Shown here piece by piece: positions 1 through 5,758 of a stretch of 5,920 nucleotides of DNA. Under the pieces are notes generated by a model. The model was not told the origin of the DNA. It did not search any database and saw only the letters and a list, made by a program, of their open reading frames with translations. Source of the stretch: M3007 sp038327555 (lineage in GTDB: Bacteria; Bacteroidota; Bacteroidia; Chitinophagales; Saprospiraceae); assembly GCA_038327555.1 (NCBI GenBank), contig JBBQLD010000312.1:1-5920 (forward strand). The letters run 5' to 3'. The position numbers and the translations under genes were made by a program. Position 1 is the stretch's first letter. Each line of letters starts with the position of its first letter.

Positions 1-91
1 GTAAGTGATAAGTGTTGAGTGGTAAGTGGTAAGTGTTGAGTGGTAAGTGGTAAGTGTTGAGTGGTAAGTGGTAAGTGTTGAGTGGTAAGTG
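1..91. repeat. 21-bp tandem array built from heptamers, inside the kinase frame
   Basis: Four copies of a 21-bp unit made of three heptamers (GTAAGTG, GTAAGTG, TTGAGTG), plus one more GTAAGTG. The only deviation is one base in the copy nearest the edge (ATAAGTG). The array probably continues left of the window. On the minus strand, in the kinase frame, each unit reads Thr-Thr-Gln-His-Leu-Pro-Leu. The minus strand of the unit has no stop codon in any of its three frames, while the plus strand does (TGA). Confidence 0.95.
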
Positions 92-1211
92 GGGTGCTTC
101 GGGAAATAGTTTCTTTAGGGGTAGGCGAAAATGCGCTTAAGGCTTCGCGGGCGTTTTTCACCAAATTGAGCAGCACCATTTCGAGTTGTCCGGCATCGGC
201 ATGAAGGCGGAGTGTTTCGGGCTGCACGAAAGATTCGATCTTGATATTCAGGTCTTTGCTTTCCGAAACCGCCAATTGTACTACCCGATCCAACAAGATT
301 TTAACCGAAATATCTTCCAATCTAGGCTGCGGAATGGCACTGAAGGATCGGTAGGCTTCCACAAAATTCACTAGTCCGCGGCTACGCACTGCTACCACTT
401 CGAGGGCCTCTTTGAGATCGTCTGTGGCGGGGTTTTTGGGCAAATCGTGTTTAACGATTTCCTGTGCAGTTTCTACCAGCGATACAATGGGCGTAACGGA
501 ATTCATGATCTCGTGGCGCAATACCCTGGTCAGGTTTCTCCAGGCATCTACTTCCTTGCGCTGTAATTCAGGGTGGATATTTTGAAGCGTGAGCAGACGA
601 ACAGCACGGCCTTGCAGACTCACGCTTACGCCTTGTACTGCCAATTGCCGATTGGTCTCCGGTTGATACAACATTTTGCCTTTGGTGGTCAGATGCTGCA
701 CAAATTGGCTGAGTGCTTTGTGTCTTTCCGGCAGATCGTGCAAGTGGTGCAAACGGTACACCCCCAGAAGTTGGAAAGCAGCACTATTCGAAACAAGTAC
801 GGCTGATTGGGCATCAAAGACTAAAATTCCGGAGCTGAGATGTTGCACAATAGTATTGAGGAACAGCAGGTTGGCCTCTTTTTCAGCGCGTGTTTGGCGA
901 AAGGCTTCTAGCACTTCATTAAACTGGCGATTGACTTCCGCAAACGAATCCCCCTTGTCTTTAGCCGACGAAAATCGAATGGCAAAATCAGAGTACCGCA
1001 CACTTTCAAAAAAACGGGCCAGGCGGCGGTTGGTGTCGTTGACATAGCGGAACAGACTGAAAGCCATACTTAAAGCAATACCCGCCATTAGAAAAGCAAG
1101 TACAAACTGCGGCTTTTCGAGCATGAGCGCGGCTACCGCGCCAGCAATGGCAGTACCCAGGATTGCGATACGCCAAGCCAATGCGATCGAAAAAGAGCGG
1201 ACAATTGCCAT
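1..1211 (-). CDS. Sensor histidine kinase, NtrB/AtoS-like (C-terminus beyond the window)
   Basis: Membrane-bound kinase that should autophosphorylate on histidine and pass the phosphate to the response regulator encoded upstream on the same strand. Reading from the ATG at 1211, 403 codons are open to the window edge. Two hydrophobic helices (about residues 13-31 and 36-54) are joined by only EKPQ, so there is no extracytoplasmic sensor domain. A HAMP-like linker and coiled region follow (about 55-115), then a PAS-like domain (about 116-212, with SSGILVFDA and SNSAAFQLLG). The H-box is LRHEIMNSVTPI with the phospho-accepting His at 233, and the ATPase N-box is VLLNLVKNAREAL with Asn at 353. 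The G-boxes are not seen: from residue 374 the frame enters a tandem repeat encoding TTQHLPL units. The start lies 5 bp after the channel gene's stop, without a clear Shine-Dalgarno, suggesting translational coupling. The kinase identity is firm; whether the protein continues intact past the repeat cannot be seen here. Confidence 0.9.
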   Translation of the reverse strand, partial: MAIVRSFSIALAWRIAILGTAIAGAVAALMLEKPQFVLAFLMAGIALSMAFSLFRYVNDTNRRLARFFESVRYSDFAIRFSSAKDKGDSFAEVNRQFNEVLEAFRQTRAEKEANLLFLNTIVQHLSSGILVFDAQSAVLVSNSAAFQLLGVYRLHHLHDLPERHKALSQFVQHLTTKGKMLYQPETNRQLAVQGVSVSLQGRAVRLLTLQNIHPELQRKEVDAWRNLTRVLRHEIMNSVTPIVSLVETAQEIVKHDLPKNPATDDLKEALEVVAVRSRGLVNFVEAYRSFSAIPQPRLEDISVKILLDRVVQLAVSESKDLNIKIESFVQPETLRLHADAGQLEMVLLNLVKNAREALSAFSPTPKETISRSTPLTTQHLPLTTQHLPLTTQHLPLTTQHLSL

Positions 1212-1216
1212 GAGAT

Positions 1217-2095
1217 TTAAATAAGTTCGTGAATGTGTACCTGAATTCCACGAGCCATTTTGCTCAAAGGCAGATCGTTTTCATCTGCACCAAACGGCTC
1301 TTCAATTTCTTCAGCAATGAGTTCCAGACTCGCCAAAACATAAAAGATAAAGCCTACAATGGGTATTGAAAAATAACCCAGGTTGAAGGCAAATCCAAAG
1401 GGCAAGGTAGCCACGTAAAACAAGATAAATTTTTTGATAAAAACACTGTAAGAATACGGAATTGGGGTGTTTTTGATGCGCTCGCAAGCACCACAAACAT
1501 CGGTAAACGATTGCAGTTCAAGGTTTAGGAAAAGCAATTGCTCCCCGGTGATCGTCTTCTCCGCTAACATATCGTGCACCTGACGGATCATCAAGGCTGC
1601 AATCTGGTTCGGGATGTGTTTTTCCAAGTCTATTTTTTGCTGGGCTGCCGCCGGCAAATCATCGAAGAGTTCGATTCGGGTATCTTCGCTGCACAAATGA
1701 TTTTTAAGTGCAGCTGCATACATCGGGATAGCCTGGCGAAAAAAAGCGCGGTTCGGATTGTCAGCGGGCAATAATGCAGAAAGTTTCATAGCAAGATTCC
1801 GGCTGTTATTGACCAGAGTGCCCCAGAGTTTTCGGCCTTCCCACCAGCGTTCGTAGGCGGTATTGGTGCGAAAAACCAATAAAAACGAGATCACAAAGCC
1901 CAACAAGGTGTGCATGATCGTAATATTGCGGAGATGACTTTTTTCACCCAATTGCCAGACCTCTATTTCGAGCCAGGCAATTAGCCCAGTGTAGACAAAA
2001 ACCACCAGAATCCAGGGAAAGAGCCTCCTAACCGTGTCAGATCGGTGAAAATGATAGGGCCAGGAAAACCATGATTTTGGGTCGTGTGCAACCAT
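1217..2095 (-). CDS. Bestrophin-family (RFP-TM/YneE-like) anion channel
   Basis: Predicted inner-membrane channel of 292 residues, a normal length for bacterial bestrophins, which form pentameric ion channels; eukaryotic relatives are calcium-activated chloride channels. Visible hallmarks are a first membrane helix at about 26-44, a pore-helix segment at about 58-75 running into FRTNTAYERWWEGRKLWG (75-92), the family signature CERIKNTPIPYSYS (204-217), two C-terminal membrane helices at about 220-257, and the acidic stretch EEIEEPFGADENDLPL (262-277), which corresponds to the PFGEDDDD calcium-clasp region of animal bestrophins. The ATG at 2095 precedes the usual SWF...HRSDT N-terminus and no better upstream start is seen. 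It lies between the response regulator and kinase genes, 5 bp before the kinase, so it is probably co-transcribed with the kinase. Family assignment is strong; ion selectivity and any link to signalling are unknown. Confidence 0.93.
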   Translation of the reverse strand: MVAHDPKSWFSWPYHFHRSDTVRRLFPWILVVFVYTGLIAWLEIEVWQLGEKSHLRNITIMHTLLGFVISFLLVFRTNTAYERWWEGRKLWGTLVNNSRNLAMKLSALLPADNPNRAFFRQAIPMYAAALKNHLCSEDTRIELFDDLPAAAQQKIDLEKHIPNQIAALMIRQVHDMLAEKTITGEQLLFLNLELQSFTDVCGACERIKNTPIPYSYSVFIKKFILFYVATLPFGFAFNLGYFSIPIVGFIFYVLASLELIAEEIEEPFGADENDLPLSKMARGIQVHIHELI

Positions 2096-2146
2096 TGGGA
2101 TATTTTTATGGGCAAAGGAAAGTCACCTTGACCGATTAAGCCCAAA

Positions 2147-2154
2147 CAAAAATA
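2147..2154 (-). promoter_or_regulatory. Possible Bacteroidota -7 box upstream of the bestrophin gene
   Basis: Read on the minus strand the sequence is TATTTTTG, a full match to the Bacteroidota -7 consensus TAnnTTTG, about 50 bp before the bestrophin ATG. No TTG-type -33 box is found 19-23 bp upstream, so this is only half a promoter and could be chance in an AT-rich spacer. Confidence 0.22.
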
Positions 2155-2167
2155 AGGTACCAAACAA

Positions 2168-2305
2168 ATGGGGAGCCCATGGTGGACACATCTCAACCTT
2201 GAAACAGCCGAATGGGAGCTTTGCCAAGATGCGCTGCGCAATGCCTGGTGGGAGGTGGCGCCCAAATCATTGCGGTTGAAACACCCGGAAATGAATGCTG
2301 AATGA
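2168..2305 (+). CDS. Small tryptophan-rich open frame, unrecognised
   Basis: An ATG-initiated frame of 45 codons, ending in TGA, in the spacer between the bestrophin and response-regulator genes and on the opposite strand to both. The product would start MGSPWWTHLNLETAEWEL and holds four tryptophans (two WW pairs), many acidic residues, no signal peptide and no membrane helix. Codon third positions are G/C-rich, which is compatible with coding. It ends 25 bp before the next plus-strand frame, so the two may be debris from one lost locus. I do not recognise the protein. A chance frame or a decayed fragment is as likely as a real small gene. Confidence 0.2.
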   Translation: MGSPWWTHLNLETAEWELCQDALRNAWWEVAPKSLRLKHPEMNAE

Positions 2306-2330
2306 GTTGCACCTTTTTATTTAAAAACAA

Positions 2331-2528
2331 GTGAATATATTTAGAATTGGGCTTTCCATTTGCCTCGTAATCCTGTTTTCCAGCCAACCGCTCCAAGCAC
2401 AAAAAACCTACACCCTGCACTGGAAAACCGACTTGATAGCTTCCGGCCTCGGCCTCACCACCGAAACTATCGGTTGGACTTTAGCACCCTGCTCACAACT
2501 GATACTTCTCCAGTCGCCGATACAGTGA
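2331..2528 (+). pseudogene. Truncated 5' end of a secreted/membrane gene, PAP2-phosphatase-like
   Basis: A GTG-initiated frame of 65 codons. Residues 1-23 form a good signal peptide: MNIFR, a hydrophobic core, and cleavage after LQA. It continues KTYTLHWKTDLIASGLGLTTETIG, which resembles the start of Bacteroidota PAP2-superfamily phosphatases (a pattern like YxLxWKxDxxxxGxGL following the signal peptide). The family call is from memory of that pattern, not a search. The frame then runs only about 17 more residues and ends inside the antisense 3' end of the response-regulator gene (36-bp overlap). No membrane helices or phosphatase motifs follow. I read it as the leftover head of a gene whose body was lost in a rearrangement. 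The alternative is a genuine short exported peptide. Confidence 0.35.
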
Positions 2529-3869
2529 AGCCCGAGTAAGCCCAAGTTCCGTGGCTGCTTCTGTAATATTGCCATGATATTTTTGCAAAGCTTTCATAAT
2601 CAATTGTTTTTCCATATCGTCGAGGTTCATGGTCGGCAAATCCATTTCGTTGTTTTGCCCGGCTTCTCGAAAAAAGAAATCCTCGGGCTGTAGTTTTTCG
2701 GTTTTTGACATAATGACCGCTCGCTCCACGGCATGCTGCAATTCGCGGATATTACCAGGCCAAGGGTAGCGGTGCATTTCTTTCATCAGGGCGGCGCTGA
2801 GCCCATGCACTGGCCGCTTGTATTTTCGGGCAAAATCCAGCATAAAATGCTGTGCCAAGGGCTCTATATCTTCGATGCGTTCGCGCAGGGGTGGCAACTG
2901 GATTTCGATCGTGTTGATCCGATAAAGCAAATCCTGGCGGAATACTCGATTTTTTACCGCATCGAATAGGTTTTGATTGGTAGCAGCTAATACCCGCACA
3001 TTGACGGGGCGCGAACGGTTGGAGCCCACTCGGGTAACCGTTCGGTTTTGCAATACGGTGAGGAGTTTGGCTTGCGAACCCAGCGAGAGATTGCTAATTT
3101 CATCCAAAAAGATAGTGCCTCCATCGGCGGCCTCGAAACGCCCTGGGCGGTCTTCGCGGGCATCGGTGAACGCGCCTTTGACATGGCCAAAAAGTTCGCT
3201 TTCAAACAAGGATTCCGTGATGGCTCCCATGTCGACCTTTACAAAATTCTCTGTGGATCGGCTGCTCTGTGCGTGAATAGCCTGCGCGACCAAATCTTTA
3301 CCTGTCCCATTTTCACCGAGCAGCAGCACATTAGCATCTGTTTCGGCGATACGCTGAACCGTTTCCCAGACCTGTTGCATGGCGCGGCTTTGGAAAACCA
3401 TTTCCGGCATATCGCTGGCAGCAGCGAGGTTTCGACCCAATTGTTTGGATTTCAACTGGTTGTTTTCGTCGCGACTGGCTTTGAGTCGCAGCGCGGACGA
3501 AAGTGTGGCGAGCAGTTTTTCGTTATCCCAGGGTTTGAGTACGAAGTCGGTTGCGCCGTTTTTTATGGCCCGAACAGCCAGTTCTACATCCCCGTAGGCC
3601 GTAATTAAGATCACAACAGCGCCAGGATCAATTTCTAAAATACGCGCCAGCCAGTCGAAGCCCTCCTGCCCTGTATTTTTGGCACTTCGGCCAAAATTCA
3701 TGTCAAGCATAATGAGCGCGTACCTTTTTTCTTTCAAAAAGATGGGGATTTCCTCAGGATCTTTGGTGGTATCCACCTCAGCGAAGTGTCGTTTGAGCAA
3801 AAGTTTGCCCGCGCTGAGCACACCGGGGTTGTCATCTACGATAAGGAGGGAGGCTTCGTTCATGTTCAT
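2493..3869 (-). CDS. NtrC-family sigma-54-dependent response regulator
   Basis: Cytoplasmic transcription activator of 458 residues, a standard NtrC-type length. The receiver domain (about 6-125) has the acidic pair D12/D13, phospho-acceptor D56 in IMLDMNFG, T90 and K112 in FVLKPW. The central AAA+ domain (about 155-385) has Walker A GENGTGKD (185-192), the sigma-54 contact loop GAFTDA (232-237, intact), Walker B GTIFLDE (251-257), candidate arginine fingers R311 and R317, and PGNIREL (371-377). The C-terminus ends in a Fis-type helix-turn-helix (NITEAATELGLTRASLYRRLEKY, about 434-457). All key residues are present, so it should be active on sigma-54 promoters. The start is ATG at 3869, with a second ATG two codons on (3863). 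The likely partner is the kinase encoded downstream on the same strand. The divergent adaptor/ABC operon is the obvious target, and the palindromes at 3941-3976 are candidate binding sites. Confidence 0.97.
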   Translation of the reverse strand: MNMNEASLLIVDDNPGVLSAGKLLLKRHFAEVDTTKDPEEIPIFLKEKRYALIMLDMNFGRSAKNTGQEGFDWLARILEIDPGAVVILITAYGDVELAVRAIKNGATDFVLKPWDNEKLLATLSSALRLKASRDENNQLKSKQLGRNLAAASDMPEMVFQSRAMQQVWETVQRIAETDANVLLLGENGTGKDLVAQAIHAQSSRSTENFVKVDMGAITESLFESELFGHVKGAFTDAREDRPGRFEAADGGTIFLDEISNLSLGSQAKLLTVLQNRTVTRVGSNRSRPVNVRVLAATNQNLFDAVKNRVFRQDLLYRINTIEIQLPPLRERIEDIEPLAQHFMLDFARKYKRPVHGLSAALMKEMHRYPWPGNIRELQHAVERAVIMSKTEKLQPEDFFFREAGQNNEMDLPTMNLDDMEKQLIMKALQKYHGNITEAATELGLTRASLYRRLEKYQL

Positions 3870-3900
3870 AGTTTGTTTGCTGGCGCAAAGACAACGCTAA

Positions 3901-3916
3901 TGGCCCAGCGAATGCA
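3901..3916 (+). promoter_or_regulatory. Sigma-54-like -24/-12 promoter facing the adaptor gene
   Basis: TGGCCCAGCGAATGCA has GG (3902-3903) and GC (3914-3915) separated by exactly ten bases, and fits TGGCAC-N5-TTGCA apart from C for A in the -24 box and A for T in the -12 box. It points right, toward the adaptor, and would give a transcript start near 3927 with a leader of about 215 nt that includes the heptamer array. It lies 31 bp from the response-regulator start codon. A GAFTDA regulator is the adjacent gene, which favours it. The operator-like palindromes lie downstream rather than upstream, which is against it. Confidence 0.35.
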
Positions 3917-3940
3917 AATCAATAGTTTTTTTTTTAGATC

Positions 3941-3976
3941 GTGTCCGATTTCGAACACCTGCGTTCAACTTTGAAC
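3941..3976. promoter_or_regulatory. Pair of palindromic operator/enhancer-like sites
   Basis: Two palindromes lie in tandem. GTGTCCGATTTCGAACAC (3941-3958) is symmetric apart from one base pair and the central two bases. GTTCAACTTTGAAC (3963-3976) has perfect 6-bp arms around CT. Both fit a shared GTTCRA-NN-TYGAAC-like pattern when one mismatch is allowed, and their centres are 20 bp apart, about two helical turns. This suggests a dimeric regulator binding twice on the same face. They lie between the divergent operons, about 72 bp from the regulator start and about 170 bp from the adaptor start. The neighbouring NtrC-type protein is the likely binder (inference). Confidence 0.5.
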
Positions 3977-4044
3977 AGATGGCAACGTGTAAACAAAGGA
4001 TAAAAAACCTGATTATCAACACTTTAAATTTTTGGCACGGCGTT

Positions 4045-4142
4045 GTAGTTTATAGTTCATAGTTCATAGGTTATAGTTCATAGTTCATAGTTTATAGTTC
4101 ATAGTTCATAGTTCATAGATTATAGTTCATAGTTCATAGTTT
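4045..4142. repeat. Heptamer tandem array ending at the adaptor start codon
   Basis: Thirteen heptamers run in unbroken 7-bp phase from 4052 to 4142, preceded by a variant GTAGTTT at 4045. Nine are ATAGTTC; the 3rd, 6th, 10th and 13th are ATAGGTT, ATAGTTT, ATAGATT and ATAGTTT. The order is therefore mostly two identical heptamers plus one variant (21 bp), once stretched to 28 bp. Stops occur every 7 bp on both strands (TAG, TGA), so it is non-coding. It ends 2 nt before the ATG and occupies the place where a ribosome binding site would be. Confidence 0.93.
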
Positions 4143-4144
4143 CC

Positions 4145-5389
4145 ATGGATCGTCCAATCAAGAAAAAAATATTCACCTTCCAGCGGCTGGCTATCGGCTT
4201 GTTCACCATTGGCTTTTTGATTTTTGCTGTACGCACGGTGCTCAATGGCAGCCAGAGTAGCCTCAATGTGAACCGCGAAAAAATCACGGTTTCTAAAGTA
4301 GAGCGTGGTGTGTTTGATGAGTTTATTGTGGTTACAGGCGTTGTGCAGCCTTTAAAGACCTACCAACTTGATGCGATTGAAGGCGGCTATGTGGCGCAAA
4401 AACTCTTGGACGGCGGTGCGTCTGTCAAAAAAGGCGATTTGATCTTAAAACTTGAAAATCAACGGCTGACCATGGATTTCGTGAACCGCGAAACAGAGAT
4501 GTACCGCCTGATCAACGAGTTGGAAAACACCCGACTTCGGTTGCGTCAAGACAAGTTTAGCCTGCGCAAAACGCTTTCTGAGCTTGATTTTCAGATCCAA
4601 CAAGCCAAGGCTGATTACGATCGCAGCAACAAACTTTTTGCCGATAAAGTGGTCAGCCAACAAGAGTTTGAACGGCTACAAAACACCTATGAAAGGCTCG
4701 TTGGACAGCGCGATATAGAAGTGGAAAACCAAAAATTCCAGGAAGAAAACAGCATCATACAGATCAAACAACTGGAAGGTACACTCAACCGCACCAAACT
4801 TAACCTCACGATGATGAAGGATAATTTGGCGAACCTTGCTGTCAAGGCCCCTGTTTCCGGCCTGCTCTCGCGGGTTGATGTGGAGATTGGGGCAAGCATC
4901 ACTGCCGGACAAAATATCGGCCAGATTGATGACCTCAATGGATTCAAAATGCGTGTGGAGGTGGATGAGCACTATATTTCCCGGATTTTTCCAGGACTGG
5001 AAGGCTCTTTTGATTTCAATGGCACAACGGTCAAACTGGTTGTTTCCAAGGTTTATCCCGAGGTGCGAAACGGTCGTTTTGATGTAGATATGGAATTTGC
5101 CAAAATCCCGGAGGGAATTCGTCGCGGTCAATCAGTTCCCGTACGGCTCCAATTGGGTAAGCCTGCGGAAGCTACGCTAATCGCTACGGGCGGCTTTTTC
5201 AGCGATACGGGTGGAAATTGGGTGTATGTACTCAGCGAAAATGGTGCAAAAGCGACCAAACGAAACATCTCTCTGGGACGGAAAAACCCGCAATTTTTTG
5301 AAGTGTTGAGTGGTCTGGAACCGGGGGAGGAAGTGATTACAAGTTCCTATGAAAATTTTGGGGATAAGGATGTTTTGAATTTACAATAG
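4145..5389 (+). CDS. HlyD/MacA-like efflux periplasmic adaptor (membrane fusion protein)
   Basis: A 414-residue inner-membrane-anchored periplasmic adaptor, expected to link an ABC transporter to an outer-membrane channel or acceptor. A short basic N-terminus (RPIKKK) precedes one membrane helix (about 14-30). The first half of the lipoyl/barrel-sandwich domain lies at about 58-104 (VVTGVVQPL...GGASVKKGDLILKLEN). A long coiled-coil hairpin covers about 107-228. The second lipoyl half is VKAPVSGLLSRVDVEIGASI (about 233-252), followed by a beta-barrel domain (about 266-338) and a membrane-proximal domain (about 340-414) ending LEPGEEVITSSYENF. No lipobox is seen, so it is helix-anchored rather than a lipoprotein. 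The ATG at 4145 is the only sensible start because stops in the heptamer array lie just upstream. The next gene encodes the transporter's ATPase. The cargo (drug, peptide, lipoprotein or other) cannot be told from the sequence. Confidence 0.95.
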   Translation: MDRPIKKKIFTFQRLAIGLFTIGFLIFAVRTVLNGSQSSLNVNREKITVSKVERGVFDEFIVVTGVVQPLKTYQLDAIEGGYVAQKLLDGGASVKKGDLILKLENQRLTMDFVNRETEMYRLINELENTRLRLRQDKFSLRKTLSELDFQIQQAKADYDRSNKLFADKVVSQQEFERLQNTYERLVGQRDIEVENQKFQEENSIIQIKQLEGTLNRTKLNLTMMKDNLANLAVKAPVSGLLSRVDVEIGASITAGQNIGQIDDLNGFKMRVEVDEHYISRIFPGLEGSFDFNGTTVKLVVSKVYPEVRNGRFDVDMEFAKIPEGIRRGQSVPVRLQLGKPAEATLIATGGFFSDTGGNWVYVLSENGAKATKRNISLGRKNPQFFEVLSGLEPGEEVITSSYENFGDKDVLNLQ

Positions 5390-5401
5390 ATTAGGGTTGG
5401 G

Positions 5402-5727
5402 GAGTTGGGGATTTGGGGATTTGTTATGGCAGAGCTTGGCATTTGTACGTATGTCTTTTAGAATGTCAGGGAGGGGAGTATTCGGGAATCTTTGTCAACT
5501 GTGAGTTGCGCCCCTTACCTCTGAAGGGGAGTTTGTCTCGTTGGACGCATAATTCATTGATTAACAAATAATTATCCACTCTATTCGAATAAACTCCCCT
5601 TCAGGGGTAGGGGGTGCACACGACAGTTGACACAGATTTCCGAACACTCCCCACTCAAGCGTCTAAGAAAAATCATCCATATCAAGGGCTGGCACACCAA
5701 ATCAACAAATAACCAAATCCCCAACTC
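5402..5727. repeat. Large imperfect inverted repeat (MITE-like) between adaptor and ATPase genes
   Basis: The 369-bp gap between the two transporter genes is mostly one palindromic structure. Core arms 5473-5534 and 5591-5652 pair without gaps over 62 bp with 10 mismatches and are separated by a 56-nt loop. Outer arms 5402-5425 and 5704-5727 pair over 24 bp with 2 mismatches, including a perfect 15-bp word (GAGTTGGGGATTTGG and its complement). The sequence between outer and core arms pairs only weakly. Each core arm also has its own small hairpin (CCCCTTCAGGGG and its near mirror). I see no gene inside. It could be a non-autonomous mobile element, or a strong RNA fold affecting expression of the downstream gene. 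Confidence 0.8.
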
Positions 5728-5758
5728 ACCGAATCAACAAATACACGAATCAACAATC
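5696..5758. repeat. Degenerate 7-nt-periodic, G-poor leader before the ATPase start
   Basis: An A/C-rich stretch of words such as AATCAAC, AAATCCC, CGAATCA and AACAATC recurs at roughly 7-nt spacing up to the base before the ATG at 5759. It contains only two G residues in 63 nt, so the RNA should be unstructured near the start codon. Its left half overlaps the right outer arm of the large inverted repeat. No Shine-Dalgarno is present. It is a weaker relative of the two clear heptamer arrays in this window. Confidence 0.55.

Noticed and set aside
573..1251. Several 60-120 codon open frames on both strands over the kinase (573-806, 676-1047, 1006-1251)
   Set aside because: The kinase frame, with its H-box and N-box, is continuous from 1211 to the left edge and explains this DNA; these frames are shadows.
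1981..2420. Minus-strand frames at 1981-2265 and 2193-2420 upstream of and overlapping the bestrophin gene
   Set aside because: The first overlaps the conserved bestrophin N-terminus in another frame; the second covers the spacer without domain, signal peptide or start context.
2440..2492. Terminator downstream of the response regulator
   Set aside because: ACCGA/TCGGT forms only a 5-bp stem and no T run follows on the minus strand.
3048..3608. A 186-codon plus-strand open frame antisense to the response regulator
   Set aside because: It lies wholly opposite the conserved AAA+ and receiver domains of a clear NtrC-type gene; its translation shows no domain or sensible N-terminus and is a by-product of the real gene's codon use.
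4032..4048. TTGGCACGGCGTTGTAG as a sigma-54 promoter
   Set aside because: The -24 box is excellent, but the -12 box is one base too close and reads TTGT instead of TTGC; sigma-54 spacing is strict, so I keep it only as a weak possibility within the control-region finding.
4045..4142. CRISPR array
   Set aside because: The repeat unit is 7 bp with no spacers between units and there are no cas genes; it is a simple tandem repeat. The same holds for 1-91.
4676..5131. A 151-codon minus-strand open frame opposite the adaptor gene
   Set aside because: It is antisense to the coiled-coil, lipoyl and barrel region of an intact adaptor; no recognisable protein features.
5591..5612. Rho-independent terminator after the adaptor gene
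   Set aside because: CCCCTTCAGGGG can form a hairpin but is not followed by a T tract on either strand, and it is part of the larger inverted repeat.
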